DNA of 64,000 bases from Timema cristinae (GCA_039000515.1 JBCFYV010011172.1:78141529-78205528); one strand, 5' to 3'. Positions 21,990 to 34,081 are shown, counted from the first letter of the stretch. The notes: generated by a model from the letters alone, not told the origin. Made by a program: numbers and translations.

Positions 21990-23240
21990 CTAAAAATATT
22001 TCTCCAGGAAATTGGGGCGCGGGAGCTATAAATATACAAATCACTTTAGGAGAGGTAGAACAAAACAATTTGGCAAACATGTAGAAGTACTACTCTAGAT
22101 ATTGAAATCAGTTCTAAAAACTTGGATTTCAAAGTTGGAGTCAGCGAAATGGGGGAGAGGGTGTATTCCACAATTTCAAAACCAATTGAAACAACTACTT
22201 ATCAGTGTGGTATCTAACAACATTCAGCAGAAAGATAACTGTACTGTACCTTAAAATCTGATAGTTTTAAATTTTAAAATGTAACTCTGGGAAATAGGAA
22301 GGGGGGTATGAACAGAAAACAAAGCTTTTAGTTGTGATGATAAAGAATTGTTAGAATTGAAGTGCCAAATACCCAAATAGTTAGTAAATATTTAAAGTTT
22401 CTAAGTTGGGGTTTGTGAAATATATAAAGGGGATTTCCAAAATCTATATTAAAAATTACTTCTCATTGGGGTTAAAGATTTAAATTTGTCAGCCTGTTAT
22501 AAGATAAACCTCAAACATTATGAAAACAAACTAAATTTCAAAATTAAAGATTGGAAAATGGTAAGATGGGCGTCATATCTGAAAATTTCAAAGCTAATAT
22601 AATATAACATTCCCCTTATGGTATAAAAGTAAAATATTAACTTACAGGTATAGGGACAACACCAAATAACCAGAAGCATCTGAAATTTTTAAATTTCAAA
22701 ACTAGGATCAGATAATTGGGTTGGGAGTCGGGGGATTTAAATTTCCAACCGTGTAGAAAAAACACTTTTTGTTGCGGTAGGGTCATGGGTGACCTGGTGG
22801 TCTAGGGGTAAGGTGTCAGACTTCTGTGCTAGGGTCCGGGGTTCAATCCTCGGTCCCGGCACAAATTTATCTGATTTCCAAACCCTTCCTTCACCTCTGA
22901 CAAGATATCTTGTGAATGTGGGGAATGCCAGGCCTCCACCGTGGTTCGGATTCCACGTTAAACTGTAGGTCCTCCATTTCATCTCACAATCACCCTACCA
23001 TTACACATTAGCGTAAGTGCGTACAACCCGAACGGGTAGTAAGACGCGGTGCTAATAATAATAATAATAATGTTGCGGTAGGAATATGATAGTCTTGCAA
23101 GTAGTTACAAAGACCACTCCAGATGATTACAAAATACTGAAAATTGGTTCCAAAATTTAAGGCATATACGATTTCTCAAACAATTAGAAAAAAACTGCTT
23201 GGTCTATTAGAATATTGAAATATGGCCAGTAGTTACAGGG
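21990..23240 (+). repeat. Decayed tandem array, unit ~170-200 bp
   Basis: Recurrent ordered motifs appear at irregular ~170-200-bp spacing: ATTTCAAA(G/A)(T/C)T(G/A)G followed by GGGG runs, then TTCCA(A/C)AAT, then ACTACTT or AAAACACTTTTTGTTG, then AGTTACAAAGACCA or GGGACAACACCAAAT. The array is split by the SINE at 22782-23070. Copies are heavily diverged, so the period is approximate. Confidence 0.45.
22782..23070 (+). mobile_element. SINE, family A (tRNA-derived head, shared tail)
   Basis: The head GACCTGGTGGTCTAGGGGTA holds a pol III A box and GGGGTTCAATCCTCGG holds the B box. The body contains GGAATGCCAGGCCTCCACCG. The tail ACCCGAACGGGTAGTAAGAC with GCGGTGCTAATAATAAT is the same tail as SINE B. 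A perfect 12-bp target duplication TGTTGCGGTAGG lies at 22770-22781 and 23071-23082. Confidence 0.9.
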
Positions 23241-23814
23241 ACCAACCAATATGTATCTATAAAAGGCAATTATTTCATTTAGGTTGTTTTTTTAATTCTA
23301 TGTTCTTGTTACAAATTTTGTTTATTAATAATACATATTGCACTGTTATACTTTTATTATGGTCGCTTTTATGTAAAAAAAAATGGATTACAGTAAATTC
23401 CTATTTTGACATAATGTTTTAGTCAGTCTGCCTATTTTTAACGTTTAGTCACACCATTTAAACCAATAAAGGATTAATATATAAAATTATGTAAACTTTT
23501 GGATACTTTTACCTTTGGTTAATTTTATATTATAATTTAAAATAAAGCTTCTTAAAGATTCCTCGTGTGAAGAATGGGCACACAAGCTAGTTGGTTCTAA
23601 TAACAGATACACGGCACACTCAGATTCTTACAAAAATAAAATCTATAACATGGCTAAATATTGTGTCCAGACTACTAAATTGGTAAGGTTTATACACGCA
23701 AAGTATGACCAATTATTTGAACTAATCACTCCCTTTATGTACCTGGGCTCAAACAGCATTAGGGATTTACCAGGTCTAATATTTTTAAGTATGGCTAGTT
23801 AAATCCCTAATTTC

Positions 23815-24076
23815 TTAATTTTTTTTATCACTGCATCTTACTAACTATTCAGGTTATAGGCATAGATGATAATTACTCTAATAAGGTAGGAATGAGAAAG
23901 GAATAATTTTATAGATAGTATACCCGCATTCGCGTCGAGGGAGAGTGGGAAACAATTTAGGAAAATCCACCCTCAATAGACACGACTGGGATTTGAACCC
24001 CTATTTCTCCACTAGCAGCAGGCCAATCCAACACGAGATTGACGCCTTAGACCGTTTGACCACTGGAGTGGGTATC
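23815..24076 (-). mobile_element. SINE B copy, old and diverged
   Basis: On the minus strand it carries GTGGGTTTTCC-like, ATTGTTTCCCACTCTCCC and CGCGAATGCGGGTA body motifs and a weakened tail. A clear target duplication was not found. Confidence 0.65.
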
Positions 24077-24207
24077 GATCATTAATTATTATTTTTTATT
24101 CTTAGCACCCATACTTTATATAAGCGAATGGTAGTGCAGTTTCACATCAACTTTGGTTTGTAAAATACATTATAAACAATATCTAATATCTGGCTTATTG
24201 AAAAGTA

Positions 24208-24210
<3 letters not shown>

Positions 24211-24263
<53 letters not shown>

Positions 24264-24534
24264 TATTATTATTATTATTATTATTATTTAGCACCGCGTC
24301 TTACTACCCGTTAGGGTTATGCGCTTTAAGTACTAATTACGCTAATGGATTAGGAATTGGGAAGGTTGAATTAGAGAAAGTGAACCCGCATTTGCGTGGA
24401 GGGAGAGTAAAAAACCATTTAGGAAAAACCACCCCCAGTTCACCCGTCCAAGATTAAAACCTCGATCTCCTTGTCCTCAGCAGTCGAGCTCAACACGACT
24501 AGCGGATTAGCCAACTATGCCACCGAGGTGCATC
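24211..24534 (-). mobile_element. SINE B copy with long (AAT)n tail
   Basis: A full-length family B copy on the minus strand, from CACCTCGGTGGCATAGTTGG to the tail GGTAGTAAGACGCGGTGC, then ~75 bp of (AAT)n. An 8-bp target duplication AAGTACAT lies at 24203-24210 and 24535-24542. Confidence 0.85.
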
Positions 24535-24539
24535 AAGTA

Positions 24540-25486
24540 CATAATTCATTGATGTATTAAGCACCCTTTGGCTTGGACTTGTTTTGTTTAGTGATGACTG
24601 GCGTGGTAATGTCTTATGTGTCAGCCGGAGCGAGGTAACAGATGGAGTGGCCTTACCAACTCTTGGCTCTACTCCTCTAGAGTTCAGGTTTCCGTCCAGA
24701 GAAAGCCCTAGTAACAAGGGGTGAGATTTTAACGTCACAACCTCTAAGTAGATAACAACTTACTCGATAAATAAGCTTTGGCTTATAAATATTTTAATAG
24801 TAAATTGGTCTTAAAGAAATTAAAAGTCAGAACTCCTTTTATAAAAAGTCAAAACACCGCGTTATTACAATTTTTAGGCTGTGTCAAAAATAGTCAATTT
24901 TAGCATATTTTCACAAATTATAAAAAAAATAAAGTAAGTAAAAAAAAGTTAGAAGAAGGTCTAAATTTTAAATCCTGCCTTTACAAAATAAAACAAGTTC
25001 CTTGTTCCTGCGATGTATTTATGAGACTGTATAGATTACGTAAGTTGGTCATGCAAACTAGCAAATACATCGTTCTGAAACAGGCTCTTAAGTGACAAGC
25101 TTGAGTTCGAGTTCAAAATATGAATACTCGCAGAGCCTTAGAAATTATATTATAGATGGGTTTATTCAAACAAATGAGAGAGGGTCTGCATGTTATAAAA
25201 AAATTAAAGAAATGGGGAGTTTGAGCTGAAGTGTTGACAAACATCTATCATCAGACCAAACACTTAGCGAGCTGGGGGTGGACACACACTTTAGCATGTG
25301 TACATTCCTAACTAGCTAAACCCATTAAAAAACAGCAGTAAACAGAAAAAATATAAATTTAATAAAATCAATACTCAAAATATTAAAATAAAGAAATAAA
25401 TACTAAACAGAATTAGTTATTCTATACATGTGATGCTATATCATTGAGTGTGACTTACACATTGTGTATTTGTTCTTTCTCTTCAG
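24540..25486 (+). other. Intron before centrobin exon d
   Basis: No gene was recognised. A GC-richer stretch at 24550-24735 has an open minus-strand frame, but it matches nothing I know and may be repeat-derived. Confidence 0.4.
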
Positions 25487-25592
25487 GGTGATCAGTTGGA
25501 TTCATTGAGAAACAAACAGTCAAGTCTAGAATCCACTTTATTTCACTTGTCACAAGGGACTACCTCAAATTACACTAAAGACAACCAAACAG
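25487..25592 (+). CDS. CNTROB: Centrobin homologue, exon d (probable)
   Basis: This exon joins exon c in phase 0 (acceptor TTCTTTCTCTTCAG, donor ACAG/GTAAAT). It encodes GDQLDSLRNKQSSLESTLFH then LSQGTTSNYTKDNQT, and ends in phase 1. It is polar and probably unstructured, with little to tie it to centrobin except position and phase. The next exon was not identified: the exon-like piece at 30818 would stop after 11 codons in this phase. Confidence 0.45.
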
Positions 25593-26784
25593 GTAAATTG
25601 CCATGGAAGTAGATGTCACTCACTGGCGAGAAGTCGTGGAGTACGCACAAAGGTTTAGTTGGAGACAAAACAACATTAGAGTCTGTTTATTCCAAAAACA
25701 CATTCCATTTTGAGAAGTTTTTAATACAGTTTTGTAATTTTTGTTAAAGTGAAATATGTTTACTCAAAATTATATTAATGCTTAGTACTTAAAGTGTCCA
25801 TATAAATGTGCATTGGTAAAGATAAATTGCAGAAACGTTCAATATTAATTTGTTTTACTGATTATAATTTAATTAATTGTGTGTGTTTGTAAAAAGAGGT
25901 AAATAATTAGTGTATCTTTTATATTGAACAAAATTGAACACTGTATGTCTTACGATTATGAAAATAGTCAAGAAAAATTTAAAAATATAAACCAACTTAC
26001 TTGAAAGTTGAGCTAATATGGTTAAAACATTAAACATGTACAAATCCAAGATTGTAATTTTTTAATTGAATCCATAATTTTAGCTTACTAACTCGAATCA
26101 ATTCTGAATCAAATATAATATTTTAGAAATGTTTATATTCTAACACAAGTAGAATATATGTAATGAACTTTTTTCAAATAAAATTCAGATCACATATTGT
26201 GGTAAAGTATGTATATATATTTTTTGTAGTCAAGTCAAATAAAACCATACCCTAATAACCTATTTTAAACCCTAATCCATTAAAATAAAATGTAAATATT
26301 GGCCACATGACTCACATAAAATTATTTATAAAATGTATTGTTGTCTTCTGGTTTAGAAATATTTAGTAAAATGGTCTAGAAACAGTGTTAAATAATGTAT
26401 AGTAAGTGACAATGAAGGAAGCCAAAAGGATAGCTAGGTTAGGCCTAGTTATGAGGAATATTAAACAAAATCTAGACCCAATGAATGTTAGCTATTGGTC
26501 ACTCACTATTTGTTAAATTTATCTACATTTGGAATAAATGTACACTAAAAAATTTAAAATGTAAAATTTACCGATATTAAACAATTTTTACACTTTACAT
26601 TCATTTAGGTTCAGTAAAAATAACTGAATAATGGGGAGTGAAGCATCTTTTCATCACATGATTCAAGTTCTTGTGGTAGAAAGGGGTTTAGTTGAGCCTT
26701 GAAGGTGTATTGGTATTGTATTTGTTCAACCCAGTTGCACCAGATCAAAAAAATCCTAATATTGCAAGGGGACTCCTTCATTAT

Positions 26785-26965
26785 CCTGACAACCTTTTTT
26801 TTACAACCTATTTGGGTTATATGCTATGTGTTAAAAATGAGGAAGGTTGAATATAGATAAAGTATACCCACATTTGCATGAAGGGAGATTGGAAAACCAT
26901 TTAGGATAAACCCTTCTCAACACACTCAACTATTATAAAGTGACATCTTAGACCGAAGTAAATCC
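26785..26965 (-). mobile_element. SINE B fragment, diverged
   Basis: Minus-strand match to the family B body (ATGGTTTTCCAATCTCCCTT, CATGCAAATGTGGGTATAC) and part of the tail. The tRNA-like head is lost. Confidence 0.55.
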
Positions 26966-27349
26966 CATACCTCCTAATTCCCATTGAAACTCAACAGGAA
27001 ATGGGGCTAGAGTGGCTTCCACTCAGAAATGTGTTGAACATTCAATATGCCTCAAGAAGTTATTTAGAGGCAGTTCCTCTTCTTTTTTTTTTCTCTCCTA
27101 AAAATGTTTACTTACACCCACCAGCACCACCACCATTCTTGTAGCAAGTGTTGTGACCACAGGGTGAGCTTCATTAATTCAAAATGTAGAAAATTCCTGC
27201 ATAAACATAGAGTAAATCTCTTACAGACACAATGTATGTAGGTGAGGCATTCTTATAATATTGAATCAAACAAGTTGTCATCTTCAACCATGACTCCACC
27301 CCCCTCTCACCTACTTTTAATGAATAGGACAAGAAATATCTGTTAAGCA

Positions 27350-27715
27350 TGGTGCCTACAAACAGGGAAAACAGGAAACTTTTGGGAACTTAAAAAAAAA
27401 AAAAGCAAAGTGAAGGAATTTAAATTCTTGACTTTATTCTTCACCTAAACATTTAAACAATAGTGACAGATTTTGTTTCTCGACGTTAACAAAATGCATT
27501 GCCTCTATATGTTATTTTAACATGAGATGGATAATGTTTATCTTTAGTAGTCTTTAGGATTGTTTTTGAAAATATGCAAATAATGCATATAACAAAAAAA
27601 TTTGCATTCACCAAAAAAAAATTTGAAAAGGTGAAACCAGGAATTTTTTTCTAAATGTCTGGAAAACCTGGAAAAGCCAGGGAATTTTATAGCGTAATTT
27701 GTGTTGTCACCCTGT
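27350..27715 (+). repeat. Dispersed repeat with GGAAAACCTGGAAAAG motif
   Basis: It contains AAACAGGGAAAACAGGAAAC, then CTGGAAAACCTGGAAAAGCC and AGGGAATTTTATAG followed by CACCCTG. A related piece lies at 6290-6345 and a reverse-oriented one near 52270-52335. Confidence 0.45.
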
Positions 27716-29587
27716 AAATTCATTCAAATAATTTCTAAAGTGGTGGTGGTGTTGAATTTTAACATGGTTTTTGTAAAGAAAAATGTCCATGTCTATCTTC
27801 GAGAAAAATTATCAACAAAAACAAACCATAAAATATTGGTTTCCTTGATGGTGCTGCTATCTAGCCCTATTTTAACATTGATGTTTATATGGTTTTTAAA
27901 TTTATGTTTTCTATTTAGTAGTATGTTTTAAGCCTGTATAAAGCAGGCTGAAGGCAAAACACCACCCTCCATGGTTAATCACTAACATATCAGTTTTTTA
28001 ATGTTAAGGGACTGAGTTAAACTAAATCAAGATGATTATTATAACAGAGAGACACCGCTAAGAATTCTAGATTATTGAGTGATCATAATAGTTACTTGTA
28101 ATTTATTACTGTGCACACTTAAAATAAAGTTTAAGTATGAAAATGCTGCTGTTAAAAAAACCAAGAAAATATTTTATTTTCAACTCTTTTAAGAAAATCT
28201 CTTTTCACTTTTTAATATACATTATCCATCTTTCCTGTACCTTTTTCCAATAACATTTAATTTCATTATATGATTCAATTGTAGTATATCTAATAAAGCA
28301 ACAAAACTACATTATTTAGAATAAGAGTGATGGTAACTGTTGCAGTGGCGGCTCGTGAGTTTGAACACGGGTGCAGCTTGGTTGTTTGAGAAGAAAGGGG
28401 CAGAAGGAGGTATTAGTAGGAGATTTATGGGGAGGGATTTATATAAAAAAAATTCTAAACATTTCATAACGTGAAATTTACTAAAACTAATTTATTTTTT
28501 TAAGATAAGATCATTCAACAAAATATAAAATGAAAATTAAATCTTTTCAAGAAAGTGATATAGCCATAGTTAAAAATCTCCTTTGGTTTGTTTATTCTCC
28601 ATATAACTTATAACAATACTGATTTTGTTTTGTATTTGTGGACTGTAGTAAGTCTACTTTAACAGAAATACATTAATGACGACATAATTTGATTAATTGT
28701 TAAAATAAACCAAATAAAATTGTTTTTATATATAAAATCAACAGATAAATCAAAATCTCATATACATATCAATATGCATTAAATAAATATTAGATTATAA
28801 ATTAAATTCAAATGATACAAATATTCTAATTGCAATTTATATGACCATAATATTTTAAAATACACATCTTCTTTTGAATGAGAAGCAAATGCTATGATTT
28901 TATATTTGGATATAATTGTTTGAATATCGACTTACTACTAGTTTCTCTTAGATTTATTAGTATAAAAATGTCAATGAACTTAATTGAGAAATATTAATTG
29001 TTAGTAAATTAACAATATTTTGGTGTCAGTATTCATTTCTGCACTCATTAGATAAACATTTAAACACGCAAGAATACAGAATTTAATAAAAATAAAAGTC
29101 ATAATTCATTTCCAAGTTAGACTGTGATTGTCGAGGGGATCTGCAAGACTTGCGCTCCAATGTTATGTTATCTCTCGGGTATTTTTCCTAATTCCCCTCT
29201 TCTGTTTCTACACTTAACCACAAGCCAAGTGGTTCACAGAGAGTTGCCGCGCCTGACACCTAGCCAGTAACATCATGAAAACATTCATAACAGCACAATT
29301 ACTGTCCGTAAAAATGATAAAATCTGAAATATGTTGAAAATAATTATAATCTTCTGAAATGTGTTATAGTTAACTGTATTAAACTAAGAAAAAATGTATT
29401 TAGAATTGTTGGAGGCTCTGCAGCTTTTATGTACGAAACACCACTGAACTGATGGTTAGCAAAATTACCAGATCATCTTTCATGTATAAATACGCCAAAC
29501 CATATGTTCTACAATAATATATTAATGTTGAGCAACGGTCACTTTTGGCAGTTAAAACTTTGAAAACCAAATATTTATCTTTTTGTA

Positions 29588-29632
29588 CATTTTTTTAGCA
29601 CCAAACCTTACTACCTGCTTGAGTTATATACA
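29588..29632 (-). mobile_element. SINE B tail fragment cut by a Helitron-like insertion
   Basis: TTAGCACCAAACCTTACTAC and CTGCTTGAGTTATATAC match the shared SINE tail. The similarity stops exactly where the Helitron-like element begins. Confidence 0.5.
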
Positions 29633-30118
29633 TCTATACTTATAAAAAAACATGTTACTGACTGACTGACTGACTGATTCATCATCGCCGAGCGCAAACT
29701 ATCAAGGCTACAAGCATGAAATTCGGACTGTATATTCATTTGTTATGTAGGCACCCACTAAGAAAGGATTTTAGAAAATTCCACCCCAAAGGGGTCAAAA
29801 TAGGGGATGATAATATGTATGATAATATGTATGAAAGTCCGTCATTTTGAAAGTTACATAAACAAAATTTTGTATTTCGGTTATTGACGTAAAAGCAAAT
29901 AAATACGTGTTTCAGGAATTTTGGAAATTTTATTTAATAAGGGATGAAAAAGGGGGTGAAAATTTGTATCGGACTTGCATTATTTTTGATCTGAGGTCAA
30001 GTTATGGTCATTAACGTAACGTAATATTTTAAATTAATCTGTAAATACATATGTATATTTTCGTATTTGTATATAATCAACTTCCACGCGAGCAAAGCCG
30101 CGGGCAACAGCTATCTAG
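29633..30118 (+). mobile_element. Non-autonomous Helitron-like element
   Basis: This 486-bp element begins TCTATACTTATAAAAAA, has a TGAC repeat near the left end, and ends with a short hairpin (CGCGAGCAAAGCCGCG) about 14 bases before a terminal CTAG. It has no inverted repeats or target duplication and lies between A and T, as Helitrons do. The arrangement (TCTATACT...; ACTGACTGACTG; ...GCCGCGGGCAACAGCTA) matches a repeat widely seen in insect genomes. It has no coding capacity. Confidence 0.55.
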
Positions 30119-30231
30119 TCTAGTATATTTAAAATTATTATTAAATTTTGGCTATGAAAATAACCACTTACTAGAATTTGTAGATGGTTACCTCTGCTTG
30201 AAACAAAGATGATGCACCAATAAAACTCCAC

Positions 30232-30352
30232 TCTTCCGCATGCAAATAGGGGTACAGTTCTTCTAAATTCAAACCTTACTCATCCCTAACTTATTAGCTT
30301 AATTATTACATATGTTTATAACCTGAACAGGTAGTAAGACGTGATGCTAAAA
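30232..30352 (+). mobile_element. SINE B tail fragment
   Basis: It has GCATGCAAATAGGGGTAC, TTCTAAATTCAAACCTTAC and the tail ATAACCTGAACAGGTAGTAA with GACGTGATGCTAAAAAA. The head is missing. Confidence 0.6.
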
Positions 30353-30459
30353 AAAATTGATTTGCCAGTTGACATGTAAGATTTTTAATAACTCTGCATA
30401 TGCTTTTAAAACAGTAGATTCTCTAAAATTTTAAAGAAGAAAAACTATACCCTAATTAC

Positions 30460-30693
30460 TTTTTTTTCCATGTCTTACTGCCTGATCGGACCACATGCTT
30501 ATGTACTAATCACGCTAATGGTTTTAGGGATTAGGAAGGCTATATTTAGAGGAAATGTATCCAAACTTGCATGGAGGGAGAATGGGAAACCCATTTAGAA
30601 AAACCAGCCGCAGTACACCAATCTCTCTGTCATCGGCAGTCTAGTTTACTACAATAGTAGTGCCTTAGACCATGCAGCCACTGAATTGGGTAT
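30460..30693 (-). mobile_element. SINE B copy, diverged
   Basis: A near full-length minus-strand copy with body motifs CATGGAGGGAGAATGGGAAA and ACCATTTAG-type sequence and a decayed tRNA-like head. No clear target duplication. Confidence 0.65.
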
Positions 30694-30817
30694 ACAACTA
30701 TATCACATTCAAGTCAGACCAAATAGCTGTAAACAAAACATGTCATCATTGGTACCTGGGTGTGTTTTCAAATATGTTTGTCATTAGAAGGCACCAATGA
30801 CTAAGTTTGTTTTCCAG

Positions 30818-30908
30818 TCACCTGCCAGCACTCCTGGTGGCAGCATTCGTGAAGCGTCTGGCACGATTGTGCTTAGTGGCTCCACCTCAAGACATCCACA
30901 TCATTAAG
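30818..30908 (+). CDS. NOC4L: NOC4 (nucleolar complex protein 4) exon or exon-like fragment
   Basis: After a good acceptor (TTTGTTTTCCAG), the frame from 30819 reads HLPALLVAAFVKRLARLCLV followed by APPQDIHII. This is the conserved NOC4/CBF-Mak21 segment, written in other animals as HLPAYLVAAFAKRLARL-L-APP. NOC4 acts in the nucleolus in 40S ribosomal subunit assembly. The frame enters in phase 2, so it cannot follow exon d of centrobin (phase 1). The family likeness also runs a few residues upstream of the acceptor (LFSS). After DIHII the similarity stops with no strong donor (only A/GTTGGG) and the frame ends at a TGA 48 bp on. No other NOC4 exon was found, so this is either one exon of a gene with unseen exons or a pseudogene fragment. 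Confidence 0.6.
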
Positions 30909-31109
30909 AGTTGGGTTGAAGCCATTATTTTACTAATCTGAATCATGGAAAAAATGATGCACATAAGAAAATATATAGGTATTATAGAAACGTAACTAAA
31001 TATTAAATCAATGGTCTAGTGTTTGGTTGCGATTGAGGCTGAACTGATGAAAAGCATTATTAGATATAGATATATTTTTTCTATTATGAAATTTTCTTGA
31101 ATATATTTA

Positions 31110-31860
31110 AGGATTGGAAGATCCTATTCCTAACATAAATCCAATAATGTGTTTATTATTTGCTTGATTTCTTTCTTTAGTTATGGGCCCTGTATGTAGA
31201 CCATGCACTATTTTTATGACTTGTGCCGCTTTTGTCCATCCTCTCTCTGCACTCCCACATTTTCTATAAGTGGTCACTCTCTCCGTGGTATTCCTTTGAG
31301 GAAAGTTTGGCAGTGCAGTTGACCTACATTCTTGCCACACCTCCAACCCATTTATATCCCAGACTTTACAATTTTTGTAGGATGAAGTGTTTTGTTATGA
31401 TAGCATATAACGCTCTATTCTCCCTGGCTCTCCAGCTGTATCCCTCTTGTACTGGTCTAAGCATTTCTCATCAAACTTTCCATTCACATTTTTTTTAACA
31501 CCGGGTCTTACTACCAGTTCAGGTTGTACGCATATGTACTAATTATGCTAATGAGTTAGAGATGAGGAAGGTTTAATTTAGAGAAAGTGTACCTGCATTT
31601 GTTTAGAGGGAGAGTGGAAAAATATATTTGAAAAACCACTATAAGTACGCCTGACCAGTATTCAAATCCCAATCTCCCTGTCATTGATAATCTAGTCTAG
31701 TACAAGAGTGATGCCTCGGATCATGCAGCCACCAAAGCAAGTTCCATTCACATACTATCAGTTTCTCCTGATCCCTTTTTGTCATCGTCCAGGTCTCCCA
31801 TGAATATAGACTCTCTCATTACTTTACTTTTATTGAAGTTGCAATTGTGGAATTAGATAC
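31110..31860 (-). mobile_element. LINE fragment, decayed, interrupted by a SINE
   Basis: A minus-strand open stretch reads LEVWQECRSTALPNFPQRNT then TERVTTYRKCGSAERGWTKA and AQVIKIVHGLHTGP. It looks like protein-coding retroelement sequence but I cannot assign the domain. Beyond the SINE (31490-31741) the same strand continues with MRESIF-GDLDDDKKGSGE-like frames. Several stops. Retroelement origin is inferred. Confidence 0.4.
31490..31741 (-). mobile_element. SINE B copy with 12-bp target duplication
   Basis: A minus-strand family B copy with the shared tail next to poly(T) on the left. The target duplication TTCCATTCACAT lies at 31478-31489 and 31742-31753. Confidence 0.85.
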
Positions 31861-32039
31861 CTTTCTCGCTAAAGGGAAAAATTCATCTGCGAGAGAGACA
31901 AAGCTATAGAATAAGAGGCATTTATTCTATCACATTTTACCTTTATTGCTACTTATAATCAACTGTTTCCTGACTCAACATTGTTTAAGCTAAACAAGCT
32001 GACCAATCATATCGTGAGCCTATTCCTTTGTCTGGTAGT

Positions 32040-34045
32040 TCTAGATCATAAGAAAAAATTATTGTACCGCCTATTAAACTGGATAGCTTTGATGGTAATA
32101 TTTCTGAGTGGCCTGAGTTTTATGATCTATTTCACCATTTAGTAGAATTTAATATTGAATATCCAGATGTTTTCAAATTATCTATTTCAAAATCATATCT
32201 GAGTGAAGAATTTTACATTCGAGAAAGACGATTTTCATGCTGCCTTAAATGCTCTTAAGGTTAGTTTGATAACCTAAAATACTCTATAATTTACATATAG
32301 ATAAACTTATTAATTTCTCAGTCATCTTGAAACACATCATTTCATACTCTAAAGGAATTATTAATTTTTTAGAAAGAATATGTCAAATTGAAGATACTTT
32401 ATTACATATCTCTGTACTCGTAGATTATATGGTATTAAAGGTCATGACAAGACTAGACAAAAGAAGTTACATTCAATCGAGCTTGGCGCAAAAGGTTCCC
32501 TACATTTTAAAGTACTACCACAGTACACTCATGTTGAACACCTAACTGAGATGAAGAGGGTAACCAAAGTATACTCGATTTATTTAAATACGTACTTGTT
32601 TGATGTGTAAGCAAAATCATCCCCTCTATTCTTGCCAAGTGTTCACTAAACTCACCCCTACAGAGAGGGTTCAGTTAGTAAAACAAAGAAGACTTTGTAT
32701 TGACTGTTTTGGTAGGCTAATTCACACAAGGCAGCATTTTGTCATTCATTGAACATTTGTAATCAATGCAAGTCAAAATATAATTCACTATTTCATTTCG
32801 AGAATAGATCTCATGAGAACACAATTCCTTGACTCCTTCCATCACAGAAGGAAACTCTTAAAGTGCTTATGGCTTTTACTTTGCTGAAGTCTGCTCCTTC
32901 ACTAAAGACAACTGTTCTTTCAACTGTGATCATGCACATCCCTAATGTTGATTGAAAATTGCATTAAGATGTCTTATGGATTCAGCCAGTTAAGCTAATT
33001 ATATCACATGGTCCTGTCTCAAGAGAGTAGGCCTTCCAAGACATAAACTCTATAGAGTTTCATTAATGGGATCGGTAAAACCTCACTCCCTCTTAGAGGA
33101 ACTACTTTGTTTACAATTCAACCTCGATTTGCATGCATATGTTGATTATTGATAAGAAATTCTACCAACTACCATCCATTACTTTATCTTCAGATAATTG
33201 GTCACACTTTAAAGGATTGACTCTAGAAGCTAGTTGATTTTATATCTCAAGAGAAATTGAAGGACTAGTGGAAGTCGAGTTCTATCCCCACATTGTTGGT
33301 ACAAATAAAGTTTTTGGTCAACTTGACATGCCCATTGCTTTGGAATCATGCTTTGGGTGGCTTCTTATGAGTCAGACAACCATTACACATATTTTTCAAC
33401 CTCAAATCTTTTGTGCATCCTTGAATCCTTGGTTAGATGAAGTGAGGCAAAGACTTTGGTCCTTAGAAGAAACACCAAGGAAAATAGTATTGAGTTGAGA
33501 AGATAATTTTATCAAAACCCATTCTAGAGATGGTACTGGACACTATGCCTTCTCACTTCTCAGAAATGTCCTCCTCCTCTATGAAATATGCGTTATGGCT
33601 CAATAATGAGACATAAAGTCCTTGAAAAAAAGACTACAATCAAGACCTGATCTGAACAAAGAATTATATGCAAGCTTACTTGCATCAAAACTACGTGTCA
33701 TTGGTTACTAACAACGATTATTCTGTACTAGATTCTACAAAAATGTATTTTTAAGCATGATAGCACTAATACTAAATTAAGGGTGGTATGCAAAAACGTT
33801 AGCGAATGCTTAGTAGACCGATGTGGTCCCGAGCAAACTATGGCACACTTTTTAACCTATGATGATGCAACCAAACCCACACAAGTCTCCACTTAGTAAA
33901 GTTCTTGCATACAACCCTAAGAGTTGTATTTGACACTAGCTTTAAATCTACATCTGGACTCTCACTTAATGGTGCTCTATTTAGTGGGCCTAAGATGCAG
34001 TATGACGTTTTTGAAATTCTACTTAACGTGCATGTTTACACTTTA

Positions 34046-34081
<36 letters not shown>

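Larger units (their letters stand above)
25593..29587 (+). other. Non-coding AT-rich DNA
   Basis: No exon was found. A repeat fragment with CAGTGGCGGCTCGTGAGT at about 28344 resembles the ends of DNA transposons but no partner end was seen. SINE B and CCTGGAAAA repeat pieces are listed separately. Confidence 0.4.

Noticed and set aside
24209..24287. Stand-alone ATT microsatellite
   Set aside because: It is the extended tail of the SINE B copy, inside its target duplication.
27701..27931. Hydrophobic 76-codon frame
   Set aside because: No splice signals, no recognisable domain, and AT-driven composition (Val/Leu/Phe/Asn/Lys).
30818..30905. A Ser/Thr/Pro-rich frame here (SPASTPGGSIREASGTIVLS) as the last centrobin exon
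   Set aside because: It would need a phase-0 join, while exon d ends in phase 1. The NOC4 similarity in another frame is much stronger.
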